A stretch of DNA of 64,000 bases. Origin: Psychroserpens jangbogonensis. GTDB taxonomy: Bacteria; Bacteroidota; Bacteroidia; Flavobacteriales; Flavobacteriaceae. The stretch is taken from the NCBI RefSeq assembly GCF_000797465.1, contig NZ_JSWG01000001.1:186001-250000 (forward strand), given 5' to 3'. Of the stretch, positions 8,747 to 17,460 are shown piece after piece; positions within the stretch are counted from its first letter, which is position 1; every line of letters starts with the position of its first letter. The translations under genes were made by a program, and so were the position numbers. Under the pieces are notes generated by a model that did no database searches, was not told the origin of the DNA, and was given only the letters and a program-made list of their open reading frames with translations.

Positions 8747-9939
8747 GTAAAACGCTAAAAATATATGTTGGGATATTGATATTACTCTTTCTGGGTATTA
8801 TAGTAATTGAGTTCACTACACCTCCTCCAGTCAACTGGCAAAAAACCTATAACGAAACAGATAAAATTCCCTATGGTACGTTTATATTCTATGAAGAGTT
8901 AGATAATTTATTTCCTGAAAGCAAAGTACAAGACGTAAGAGTTACACCTTACGAGTATTTTGACGACTACTACAGTTGGGAAGACAGCTCTTATCTTACA
9001 ACTGGAACTTATATGGTTATTGATGAATTCGTCAATATTGATAATACCTCAGCACAGGAATTATTGGACTTTGCCTCATTTGGGAACGACATTTTTATAT
9101 CTAGTAATTATTTCCCACAACGACTTACAGATTCACTAGGATTTGACACTCAAAACGATTATACTTTTGATGGCAACGGTGAATTCACATTAACTAGTCC
9201 ATCATTCAAAAACGATTCTATAAACATAACCAAAGGCTTAAATAATATTTACTTTTCTGAAATAGACACACTTTACACAACCGTTTTAGGTCATCAAAAG
9301 TTTTCAGACTCCATACATGTGAATTATATTAGAACATCTTGGGGAGACGGTTATTTCTATCTCCATTTACAGCCTGTTGCTTTTACAAATTATCACCTTC
9401 TAAAAAAAGACAATAATAAATACGCGTCGAGTGTCATGTCATATCTAAGTGATGATACTATTTATTTTGACTCAAGGAATAAATTAGGCAAAGAACTAGG
9501 TTCATCTCCTTTGCGTTTTGTATTAAGTCAACCACCATTGCGATGGGCTTGGTATCTGGTTTTAATAACAACAGTATTATTTATGATTTTTAATGCCAAA
9601 CGAAAACAGCGCATTGTAAAAGTCATAAATCCCTTGAAAAACACAACTGTAGAATTCACAAAAACCATTGGGAATTTGTATTATGAAACTAAAGATCACG
9701 ACAATCTAATTGAGAAAAAAATCACCTATTTCTTGGAGTATATTCGTCGTGTATATTATTTAGACACGCAGATATTAGATGACAAATTTGTAAAGAACCT
9801 ATCTTTAAAATCTGGTGAAGACCAAGTGAAAGTAAAAAAACTAGTTAACCAAATCGCCTATTTAAAGGCAAAAACGCCTTGTAATGAAGGTGACTTATTA
9901 CGATTAAACAAAGCTATTGAAGATTTTTATACCACATAA
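8743..9939 (+). CDS. DUF4350 domain-containing membrane protein
   Basis: A 398-aa protein starting at an ATG that overlaps the preceding stop (ATGA) with AAAAGG just upstream. It has an N-terminal membrane anchor (residues 5-22), a periplasmic DUF4350-type domain that begins with the typical DKIPYGTFIFYEELDNLFP segment, a second membrane helix near residue 268, and a cytoplasmic basic C-terminal part of about 110 residues. DUF4350 resembles a degraded Rossmann-like sensor domain and regularly accompanies MoxR and DUF58. The molecular role is unknown. Confidence 0.85.
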   Translation: MSKTLKIYVGILILLFLGIIVIEFTTPPPVNWQKTYNETDKIPYGTFIFYEELDNLFPESKVQDVRVTPYEYFDDYYSWEDSSYLTTGTYMVIDEFVNIDNTSAQELLDFASFGNDIFISSNYFPQRLTDSLGFDTQNDYTFDGNGEFTLTSPSFKNDSINITKGLNNIYFSEIDTLYTTVLGHQKFSDSIHVNYIRTSWGDGYFYLHLQPVAFTNYHLLKKDNNKYASSVMSYLSDDTIYFDSRNKLGKELGSSPLRFVLSQPPLRWAWYLVLITTVLFMIFNAKRKQRIVKVINPLKNTTVEFTKTIGNLYYETKDHDNLIEKKITYFLEYIRRVYYLDTQILDDKFVKNLSLKSGEDQVKVKKLVNQIAYLKAKTPCNEGDLLRLNKAIEDFYTT

Positions 9940-9942
9940 ATT

Positions 9943-11037
9943 ATGGAACATTTAGACGAGAACCAAAACGAAGAATTAACACCTAAAAGTGAACAGCAAG
10001 ATGCGCCTCTTTCACCTGAGAACGCACCTAGTGAAACTTCAGAACCTACAGAAAACGCGGTAAACGATATCAGTTTTAAAAATCGAATTGATTTAACTGA
10101 GTTGCAACAAGGTGTTGCACTCGTTAAAGGCGAAATCAGCAAGGTTATTGTTGGTCAGAAGGAAATGATAGATATGCTCATCGCTTCCATTCTTGCAAAT
10201 GGACATTCGCTTATTGAAGGCGTTCCTGGAGTAGCAAAAACTATTTCGGCAAAGCTCTTAGCAAAATCTTTGGATATTGGATTTAGTAGGATTCAGTTTA
10301 CTCCAGATTTGATGCCAAGTGACATTTTGGGAACATCTGTTTTCAATATGAAAAATTCTGAATTTGAATTTAAACAAGGTCCGATTTTTTCTAATATGAT
10401 TCTCATTGATGAGATTAATAGAGCGCCTGCAAAAACACAAGCCGCTTTGTTTGAAGTAATGGAAGAACGCCAAATTACAATCGACGGACAAAAATTTAAA
10501 ATGGAATTACCATTCATAGTTTTAGCAACACAAAACCCCGTTGAACAAGAAGGCACATATCGATTACCTGAAGCACAATTAGATCGTTTTTTATTCAAAA
10601 TAGATATTGATTATCCTGATGTAGACGAAGAAATAGAAATCTTAAATAGAGAACACAATTTACAAGGTGGTGTAAAAACAGATCAGGTGACTGCACATTT
10701 AAGTAGAGCACAAATCAATAGATTTCAAGGCTTAGTAGATCAAATCATTATTGAATCGCACCTTATAAAATATATTGCAGATATGATTGTAAGCACACGT
10801 AATAATCCATTCTTGTATTTGGGAGCTTCGCCTAGAGCATCAATTGCCATATTAAAAGCAAGTAAGGCTTTTGCTGCAATGAGTGGACGTGATTTCGTGA
10901 CACCAGAAGACATAAAACGATCAGCAATTCCAGTATTACAGCATCGTGTTATCGTAACACCAGAACGCGAAATGGAAGGCGTGACTACAAAACAAATTAT
11001 AAGACAAATTATTGAAGCTGTAGAAATACCAAGATAG
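9943..11037 (+). CDS. MoxR family AAA+ ATPase
   Basis: A 364-aa soluble ATPase. After an acidic, low-complexity N-terminal extension of about 45 residues comes an AAA_3 core with Walker A (GVPGVAKT), Walker B (LIDEINRA), sensor 1 region (FIVLATQNPVEQEGT) and arginine-finger segment (LPEAQLDRFLFK), followed by the AAA lid with SPRASIAILKASKA. MoxR proteins act as chaperones that assemble or activate partner proteins, most often a DUF58/VWA-containing one encoded next door, as here. It starts 3 bp after the DUF4350 stop codon and is clearly in the same operon. Confidence 0.95.
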   Translation: MEHLDENQNEELTPKSEQQDAPLSPENAPSETSEPTENAVNDISFKNRIDLTELQQGVALVKGEISKVIVGQKEMIDMLIASILANGHSLIEGVPGVAKTISAKLLAKSLDIGFSRIQFTPDLMPSDILGTSVFNMKNSEFEFKQGPIFSNMILIDEINRAPAKTQAALFEVMEERQITIDGQKFKMELPFIVLATQNPVEQEGTYRLPEAQLDRFLFKIDIDYPDVDEEIEILNREHNLQGGVKTDQVTAHLSRAQINRFQGLVDQIIIESHLIKYIADMIVSTRNNPFLYLGASPRASIAILKASKAFAAMSGRDFVTPEDIKRSAIPVLQHRVIVTPEREMEGVTTKQIIRQIIEAVEIPR

Positions 11038-11041
11038 TTTT

Positions 11042-11572
11042 ATGGATTTAACTCAACATTGTAAAATTTGCGATAATAAAATCATTGATTTTAAGATAGG
11101 AACTCTCTGTGAATTAACAGATAAGAAACCTGACTTCCAAAATAAATGTGGTGTTATCAAATTAGATGTTGAATTTGAAAAAGAAATTATAAATGTGAAT
11201 ATCGAATATGAAGCTGTTTTGAAGACAAAAACTAATACAATTGGACATTTAGTGATGTATTCAATTATAGCGTTAGCTCCATTAATAGGTGGTTTTCTTT
11301 TAGGGAAATTTGTATTTGAAAATGGTGTAATATCAACTGTACCCTTAATTATTATGGGAATTGGTTTAGGTCCATTAGCAATAGCATTTGGTCCTTTAAA
11401 CCTCTATAATACTAACTTAAAGATTGCTAAAAAAAAGAAAAATAATTTAGATGACTTATGCAAAATGTATGGTTATCGCTATGGTATAGACATCACGCAT
11501 TTAAAAGATAGCTTAGGTAATAAATCATATGAAACTGATTTAAAAATTAGAAAAACCAGTAATACCCTTTGA
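11042..11572 (+). CDS. Cys-rich N-terminal, two-helix membrane protein inserted between moxR and DUF58 genes
   Basis: A 176-aa protein. The N-terminus has four cysteines (C7, C10, C23, C36) in the arrangement CxxC-x12-C-x12-C with a TLCELTDKKPDF context. It resembles a small zinc-ribbon-like module frequent in Bacteroidota membrane proteins (pattern recalled, not searched). Two membrane helices follow (about residues 72-95 and 101-122), then a basic C-terminal tail. It lies 4 bp after moxR and overlaps the DUF58 start by 4 bp (TTGA), so it is co-translated with them. This position is usually empty in MoxR-DUF58 loci; the function is unknown. Confidence 0.7.
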   Translation: MDLTQHCKICDNKIIDFKIGTLCELTDKKPDFQNKCGVIKLDVEFEKEIINVNIEYEAVLKTKTNTIGHLVMYSIIALAPLIGGFLLGKFVFENGVISTVPLIIMGIGLGPLAIAFGPLNLYNTNLKIAKKKKNNLDDLCKMYGYRYGIDITHLKDSLGNKSYETDLKIRKTSNTL

Positions 11573-12909
11573 AAAATTTGAAACGAATTAAACCTTTTTA
11601 CTTACGGAATAGATTCTTTTATGCTTGCATAGTCATAATGGTGTTGTTTGTTTTGAGTTTTATCTTTCCAAGAGGTTTTGCTGTGGTAAAATTGCTATTG
11701 CTATTATTGGTAACGCTTACCATTCTTGATACAATACTTCTGTTTGCAGCAAAAAACGGAGTTAAAGGAACTAGAATATTACCAGAGAAATTTTCTAATG
11801 GTGATGAAAACCCTGTACGAATTGCCATCAATAATTATTATACGTTTAATGTAGAGATAAACATTATTGACGAAATCCCAGAACAATTTCAAGTCCGAAA
11901 CTTTGGAATTAAACGCAAGCTAGAACCTTCTAGTTCTTCAGAAATCGAATACAAACTAAGACCTGTAGAACGTGGTGAATATCATTTTGGAAAACTAAAC
12001 ATTTATGTTACATCTGTTTTTGGCTTAATCTCTCGTCGATTTACATATGATGACCATGCTATGGTTCCAACCTATCCGAGTTTTATGCAATTGCGTAAAT
12101 ACGATTTGATTGCCATTAGTAATAACTTACATCAATATGGCATCAAAAAAATACGAAAGATTGGTCATACAATGGAGTTTGAGCAAATCAAAGAATATGT
12201 TCTAGGTGATGATTTACGTACCATAAACTGGAAAGCGACTGCAAAACGTAGTCAGTTAATGGTGAATCAGTTTCAAGATGAAAAATCACAACCTGTATAT
12301 TCTATTATAGATAAAGGGCGTGTCATGAAAATGCCTTTTGAAGGGTTAACCTTATTAGATTATGCAATTAACGCAGCTTTAGTAATTTCTAATGTCGCAC
12401 TTAAAAAACAGGATAAAGCAGGTATTTTGGCCTTTTCTAAAAAGGTTGAAAATATTGTAGTTGCAGAAAAGCGAACGTCTCAAATGAATCTTATTTTAGA
12501 AACACTCTACAATGTGAATACCGATTTTTTTGAAACGGATTATAGTCGATTGTATGCTGACGTCAAACGAAACATCAATCATAGAAGTTTGATGCTTCTT
12601 TATACCAATTTTGAAACCTTAGATAGTTTACATAGACAGTTACCTTATTTAAAAGGTATTGCAAAAAATCATCTATTAGTTGTTATTTTCTTTAAAAACA
12701 CAGAGCTTAATCAAATTATTACTGATCCAGCAGAAACTGTTCAACAAGCTTATGACAAAGTAATAGCTGAGAAATTTGCCTTTGAAAAAAGATTGATTGT
12801 TAATGAACTTCAAAAATATGGAATTCAATCAATACTGACTTCTCCTCAGGATTTAACTATCGATACCATTAATAAGTACCTCGAGATTAAAGCTAGAGGC
12901 TTATTATAA
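11569..12909 (+). CDS. DUF58 domain-containing protein
   Basis: A 446-aa protein with a TTG start that overlaps the stop of the preceding gene (TTGA). Two N-terminal membrane helices (about residues 15-50) precede a beta-rich middle region and a DUF58/VWA-like domain that includes the family signature EFEQIKEYVLGDDLRTINWKATA (written in part: EYVLGDD, INWKATAK). DUF58 proteins carry a degenerate von Willebrand factor A fold and are the usual partners of MoxR ATPases. It closes the cluster: the next gene is 118 bp away and looks separate. Confidence 0.92.
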   Translation: MKNLKRIKPFYLRNRFFYACIVIMVLFVLSFIFPRGFAVVKLLLLLLVTLTILDTILLFAAKNGVKGTRILPEKFSNGDENPVRIAINNYYTFNVEINIIDEIPEQFQVRNFGIKRKLEPSSSSEIEYKLRPVERGEYHFGKLNIYVTSVFGLISRRFTYDDHAMVPTYPSFMQLRKYDLIAISNNLHQYGIKKIRKIGHTMEFEQIKEYVLGDDLRTINWKATAKRSQLMVNQFQDEKSQPVYSIIDKGRVMKMPFEGLTLLDYAINAALVISNVALKKQDKAGILAFSKKVENIVVAEKRTSQMNLILETLYNVNTDFFETDYSRLYADVKRNINHRSLMLLYTNFETLDSLHRQLPYLKGIAKNHLLVVIFFKNTELNQIITDPAETVQQAYDKVIAEKFAFEKRLIVNELQKYGIQSILTSPQDLTIDTINKYLEIKARGLL

Positions 12910-13027
12910 GCGTTTTCTACAACTCATCCACAAATACTAACACTTCGGTTAAACACTTTATGTAAAGTTCTCATTTCGGTTGATATTTGACTCATCAATA
13001 ACAATCAAACCATTAAAACCACATATT

Positions 13028-13456
13028 ATGAAAACTTTACTTTTATCAATCGCATTTGTATTTATCTCAACGTTAGGATTTTCTCAAGACACAGAAACTC
13101 AGGATGGTCAAACAATTACCATAACAGTATCTAATCTGAAAAACAGCAACGGAAAAGTAACCTTAGCACTTCATAATGGAGATACTTTCATGAAAGCTGA
13201 CGGTATACAAAACGCAGAAAGCAATATTACTTTCGGAAAAGCTACAATAACATTTACTAATGTAGAACCAGGTGAATATGCTGTTTTAGTATTGCATGAT
13301 GAAAATGAAAACGAAAAAATGGATTTTGACGCTAATGGAATGCCTCAAGAAGCTTACGGAACATCAGGAATTACTAATAGATTTGGACCACCTTCATATA
13401 ACGATGCGAAGTTCAACCTAGACAATGAAGACTTAGAATTATCAATCAAATTATAA
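13028..13456 (+). CDS. DUF2141 domain-containing secreted protein
   Basis: About 142 aa. The frame opens at 12980, but the ATG at 13028 begins a proper Sec signal peptide (MKTLLLSIAFVF, cleavage after GFSQ), so that start is used. The mature protein is a single DUF2141 domain (PF09912): VSNLKNSNGKVTLALHNGD, the FTNVEPGEYAVLVLHDENENEKMD segment and the C-terminal FGPPSYNDAKF. The domain is a small beta-sandwich related to transthyretin-like folds. Its role in the periplasm is unknown. It is followed by a tetranucleotide repeat and a shared terminator. Confidence 0.85.
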   Translation: MKTLLLSIAFVFISTLGFSQDTETQDGQTITITVSNLKNSNGKVTLALHNGDTFMKADGIQNAESNITFGKATITFTNVEPGEYAVLVLHDENENEKMDFDANGMPQEAYGTSGITNRFGPPSYNDAKFNLDNEDLELSIKL

Positions 13457-13463
13457 AACAATC

Positions 13464-13499
<36 letters not shown>

Positions 13500-13503
13500 G
13501 AAC

Positions 13504-13535
13504 AAAAAGAGTCTTTTAATTAAGGCTCTTTTTTT
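13504..13535. terminator. Bidirectional terminator between DUF2141 and TonB-receptor genes
   Basis: Hairpin AAAAGAGTCTT / AAGGCTCTTTT with one G-U wobble, flanked by A-tract upstream and T-tract downstream, so it can end transcription from both converging genes. It ends 2 bp before the stop of the receptor gene. Confidence 0.8.
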
Positions 13536-13536
13536 A

Positions 13537-15837
13537 TTACCAATATAATCTAAACATCAAATTAGGTGTAAATCCTAGAGAGAATTTATCGATAACTTCT
13601 ATATCATTATTAAAGTCATTGTTACCTGAGTATTCTCTACTTATCAAATTGTTTCTGTTATACACATTCCTGATTGAGAAACCTACTTTACCTCTTAGCT
13701 TATTATCATCAGAAAAATTAAAAGAATAGGTTGATGAAAAATCTAAGCGATGATAATCTGGTAATCGTTTTGTATTGATGCCTTCATTAAATTCTAAACC
13801 ATCAGTTCCAAGAGTTGATCCTGTAAATGGTTTCCCTGTTTGCCATCTCCAGCCTAAAGCCATTTCGAAGTTTGAGATTTTATAACTCAATGACGTTGAA
13901 ACCGAGTGAATAACATTAGATCTAGACGTAAATGAATTATCGTTATTTAAGTTGCGATAGGTGCTTTCAGAATCATTAAATGAATAACTCACCCAAGAAT
14001 TAAAACCATTAAAGCGTTTTCTTAAAAACACATCTACGCCATAGATTGTTTGTTCACCCAAATTAAACTGGCTGTTCTGCGGATTCAAAAACCCAAACGA
14101 TAAAGCCGTTATGTTATCTAAAGTTTTATAATAATTATCAATATCGAATGTCCAACCATTTTTGGCATATATGAAACCTAAGGATACTTGTTTACTATTA
14201 ATAATAGGAAAATCATTACCATTTGCCAATCGCCAAAGTCTGTTTTCTAATGATAGATCGCTTATAATAGTTTCATCAATTTCACTAATAATTTGATTTT
14301 TAATCTCTCCAGAAACCTGAAGCTTTACATTCTTAAACAATTGCTTATACACTAGTAATCTAGGTTCAAATCGATAGGTATCTAATTCATCAAAATAAGT
14401 TGCTCTGGCGCCAAAAGACAAATCAAATAATTTTGGGTTTTTATACTCGTAATTGGCATACAAACTATGCGTTTGAACTTTAGATTCATCTTGATCTAAA
14501 ATAAACTCTAGATTAGTTGTGTTTTTAAATGAGTAACCAACATCTTTAAGAACATACTGATAACCTAAAGTTATAGCGTTTTTAGTATTAATTTTTTGTT
14601 GAAATTCTGTTGAAATACCTGAATCGAAAATCAGGTTTCGTTTTTCAAAATCTGATGTTTCTTGATCGTTTGTAGAAGTTATATAATTATAATTCAGTTC
14701 GTAATCTGAAAAATAAGCAACAGTAGACTGCTTCAAATTGGTATTCCATTGTTTATCCCAACCAAAGCTATAGCCTGTGTTTTTAATGGACATACGATCA
14801 TTAAATGCTTCATTTGTTTCAGAATCATTTACGGTGTAGTCCAATTGATTATCAATAGAAATCAAACTCGCAAACAAGCTATTATTAGCATTAGGTTTAA
14901 AATTCAATTTGACATTATAGTCTAAAAAACTAAAATCATTATTAGGATTGTCTCCATTTTCAATTTTGGTGCTTTCAAATACTTTGTCAGCCAATCTATC
15001 AAAAGTTACTGATTGATATAAATTAGTATAACTAGATCTGACTGACGCTTGAATACCTAGTTTATCTTTTATAATCGGTGCGTCAAAATAGGCATCTCCA
15101 TTAATACCATTAAATCCAATTTGAGCTTTAAGTTCATCTTCAATATTGGTGTTGGTGGTCATCGAAACAACACTTGAAGCACGTTCGCCATATCTTGGAT
15201 GAGATCCCTTATTAATGAACGTAACACTTTTTGTTGCATTAGGATTAAAAGGAGAAATCATCCCAAAGAGATGTCCTTTATGATACATATTAATACCATC
15301 CCAAATAAGTCGGTTTTGATCTATCTTTCCTCCTCTTACCAAAAAACCAGAGGCTGTTTCGTTTGGACTAACAACTCCTGGTAATAATTGAATACTTTCT
15401 AAAACGTCTGGCTCTGTAAGACCAGGTAAAATGCCAAGACTTCTTGGATTTATTTGATAGGAACCATCCTTCCGTTTTGAAATCCCTTTGGTTAAATAAC
15501 TATTAATTATGACCTTTTCTAATTCTTGAATATTTGCCTCTTCCCTATTATTATTGACAATTATATATCTGTTATCGATAATTTCAAACCTAAGATCCGT
15601 CTGCATTTCAATTTCTAAAAGGACTTGATTTAAAGAGCGTTTTTCTTTTTTTAGAAAAATTATTTTGTCTGATAAAATGTTATCATAGTAAGAAAATCTT
15701 ACATCATAAACCTCTTCAATTAATTCAAAAGCATTTTGTAAAGTTTCTGAATTGAAACTAATGTAAAATTTAGCCTCTTCTTGCGAAAAGGCTAAATTAG
15801 GTAGTGCTAATAAAAAGCAAATAATCAATTTTTTCAC
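13537..15837 (-). CDS. TonB-dependent outer-membrane receptor with STN signalling domain (FecA-like)
   Basis: A 766-aa protein with a GTG start overlapping the FecR stop (GTGA). Order: signal peptide (to AFSQ), STN domain at about residues 25-95 (the module that contacts a FecR anti-sigma factor), plug domain at about 130-235 (LPGVVSPNETASGFLVRGG region), then a beta-barrel ending in a terminal aromatic residue (FRLYW). No SusD-like partner is present. It takes up an unknown ligand across the outer membrane and signals its presence inward. The adjacent sigma factor and FecR support cell-surface signalling. Iron-citrate uptake should not be assumed from the fold alone. Confidence 0.92.
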   Translation of the reverse strand: MKKLIICFLLALPNLAFSQEEAKFYISFNSETLQNAFELIEEVYDVRFSYYDNILSDKIIFLKKEKRSLNQVLLEIEMQTDLRFEIIDNRYIIVNNNREEANIQELEKVIINSYLTKGISKRKDGSYQINPRSLGILPGLTEPDVLESIQLLPGVVSPNETASGFLVRGGKIDQNRLIWDGINMYHKGHLFGMISPFNPNATKSVTFINKGSHPRYGERASSVVSMTTNTNIEDELKAQIGFNGINGDAYFDAPIIKDKLGIQASVRSSYTNLYQSVTFDRLADKVFESTKIENGDNPNNDFSFLDYNVKLNFKPNANNSLFASLISIDNQLDYTVNDSETNEAFNDRMSIKNTGYSFGWDKQWNTNLKQSTVAYFSDYELNYNYITSTNDQETSDFEKRNLIFDSGISTEFQQKINTKNAITLGYQYVLKDVGYSFKNTTNLEFILDQDESKVQTHSLYANYEYKNPKLFDLSFGARATYFDELDTYRFEPRLLVYKQLFKNVKLQVSGEIKNQIISEIDETIISDLSLENRLWRLANGNDFPIINSKQVSLGFIYAKNGWTFDIDNYYKTLDNITALSFGFLNPQNSQFNLGEQTIYGVDVFLRKRFNGFNSWVSYSFNDSESTYRNLNNDNSFTSRSNVIHSVSTSLSYKISNFEMALGWRWQTGKPFTGSTLGTDGLEFNEGINTKRLPDYHRLDFSSTYSFNFSDDNKLRGKVGFSIRNVYNRNNLISREYSGNNDFNNDIEVIDKFSLGFTPNLMFRLYW

Positions 15838-16760
15838 TTTACACTCAAATAGATGTTTCCTTTTTCTTTTTCAAAATATTGTATCTGTAAAGATTTGAAA
15901 ACTGTTTTTAATGCAGTATTCAAATTCTTATGACTAAAACTACCTGTATATATCATACTATCATCAATAGTATCTGAATTTATTTCAATATTGTATTGTG
16001 ATTCTAAAGCTGAAATTACATATTTCAAAGGCACACTTTTAAAACTGCTTTCTCCATGTATCCAACTCGGATTAGAATCAGCATTATCCCATTTTTCTAT
16101 GGAATAACCGTTAATTCTTCGAACTGAATTTGTTGGTAATAAAATATAATCTTCATTTTTAGTTTGCACACTTACCTTACCTTCAAAACAAACTACTTCA
16201 AATAAATCCCTTACAGTGTTCACATTAAACTGTGTTCCTAAAACTTGAACATTTCCGTTATCTGTGACTACAGTAAAGGTACTTCCTTTTTTAACTTTAA
16301 AATAAGCTTCCCCTTTAAGTTTTAAAGTTCTATCGTTTTCCCAGTTATCTTCATCGTAAGTTAAGGTAGATTTGGAGTTTATAATGACTTCAGAACCGTC
16401 TAATAAAGCGATGGTTTTTTGTTCACCATAATTGGTTTCAATTGTGACAATATCATTTCCTAAGATTGTAAATAACCCAAAAAACAAGATAACAGATGCT
16501 GCAATACCTATGAGCCAAGTATTAGCATTTAAATTGCGAACTTTTCCTTTTTTATTAGAGATGTGTTCTTGAATTTTAGTAAAAGATGGGTCAGTAGAAG
16601 CTTCTAAATCGTCATAGACCTCAAGGCCTTTTCTAATTTTTAGAAACGACTTGTAATCGGTTTCAGAAACCAATCTTTTTAGCTCATTATCAGAGAGTTC
16701 TCCCTCTAACCATTGGGCTAAAAATGTTTCGTTATTGTTATGTAATTCTGTATTTTTCAT
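15834..16760 (-). CDS. FecR family anti-sigma factor
   Basis: A 308-aa inner-membrane regulator. The cytoplasmic N-terminal part (about 80 residues) would hold the ECF sigma factor; one transmembrane helix follows at about 83-101 (WLIGIAASVILFFGLF), then a periplasmic FecR domain (about 108-205, with YGEQKTIALLDGSEVIINSKS in part and GEAYFKV) and a C-terminal DUF4974 domain starting at FKSVPLKYVISALE. It is followed by the TonB receptor with a 4-bp overlap, and the sigma gene ends 59 bp upstream, which is the standard order of such systems in Bacteroidota. Confidence 0.93.
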   Translation of the reverse strand: MKNTELHNNNETFLAQWLEGELSDNELKRLVSETDYKSFLKIRKGLEVYDDLEASTDPSFTKIQEHISNKKGKVRNLNANTWLIGIAASVILFFGLFTILGNDIVTIETNYGEQKTIALLDGSEVIINSKSTLTYDEDNWENDRTLKLKGEAYFKVKKGSTFTVVTDNGNVQVLGTQFNVNTVRDLFEVVCFEGKVSVQTKNEDYILLPTNSVRRINGYSIEKWDNADSNPSWIHGESSFKSVPLKYVISALESQYNIEINSDTIDDSMIYTGSFSHKNLNTALKTVFKSLQIQYFEKEKGNIYLSVK

Positions 16761-16819
16761 TGCTTATCTACTATTATGACAACTGTATTGAATAAAACCC
16801 TACCTAAAATTTTATTTTT

Positions 16820-17356
16820 TTAAACATTCCCTATATGTTCTCTTATAACCAATAAAGCTGAATGCATTCTTTTTTCCACAGCTTTAACTGAAATACCTAA
16901 CAGATCTGAAATCTCTTTGTATTTCTTTTTTTCAATTCTATTTAATAAAAAAACTTCTTTTTGCTTTTCAGGAAGTGAATCTATGGTACGTTGTAATTTA
17001 TCCATAAACTCTTTCTCTAACATTATAAATTCTGGAGACTCATTAGTTTGATGACTCACATTATTTAACTGATGATTACGGACGACTTTTTCGTGCTTTA
17101 TTGTATTTAAAAAAGTATTAGTTGCCACAGTATATAGATAACTTTTTGCTTTTTCATAATTTACCTTACTACAATTATCCCAGAGCTTAATAAAAGCCTC
17201 TTGTAATATGTCTTCAGCTTTATCAACATCCTGAGTCTTATAATAAATAAAGCACCTTATATCTTTTGCATACGTTTGGTAGAGGGTTTCAAAAGTTTTT
17301 GAATGACAAATATTATGTTGATCTTTAGGCATTATTTGTTTTGAAAGTGGATGCAT
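16820..17356 (-). CDS. ECF-type RNA polymerase sigma factor (FecI-like)
   Basis: About 178 aa. Sigma region 2 spans residues of the FETLYQTYAKDIRCF to DILQEAFIKLWDN segment; region 4 begins at IDSLPEKQKEVFLLNR and contains the helix-turn-helix YKEISDLLGISVKAVEKRM. The open frame starts with a TTG at 17359; the ATG at 17354-17356 is better. An internal ATG at 17332 (MPKDQHN) is also possible, because a perfect TAGTTTTG box lies at 17357-17364 and would place transcription start inside the longer form. It directs transcription under control of the FecR/TonB-receptor pair next to it. Confidence 0.9.
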   Translation of the reverse strand: MHPLSKQIMPKDQHNICHSKTFETLYQTYAKDIRCFIYYKTQDVDKAEDILQEAFIKLWDNCSKVNYEKAKSYLYTVATNTFLNTIKHEKVVRNHQLNNVSHQTNESPEFIMLEKEFMDKLQRTIDSLPEKQKEVFLLNRIEKKKYKEISDLLGISVKAVEKRMHSALLVIREHIGNV

Positions 17357-17460
17357 CAAAACTAACTAAAAAAAATTTAGAGAAAAAAGTAGGGTATTTT
17401 TTTTTAGAGTTGTCTTAGTTATAATTAATCGCTAAAAAACATATTAACCAAAAAATTTCT

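Noticed and set aside
17357-17364. Perfect TAGTTTTG box directly at the start of the sigma-factor gene
   Set aside because: It abuts the ATG, which would leave no leader. I did not list it as a promoter but noted that it would fit the internal start at 17332.
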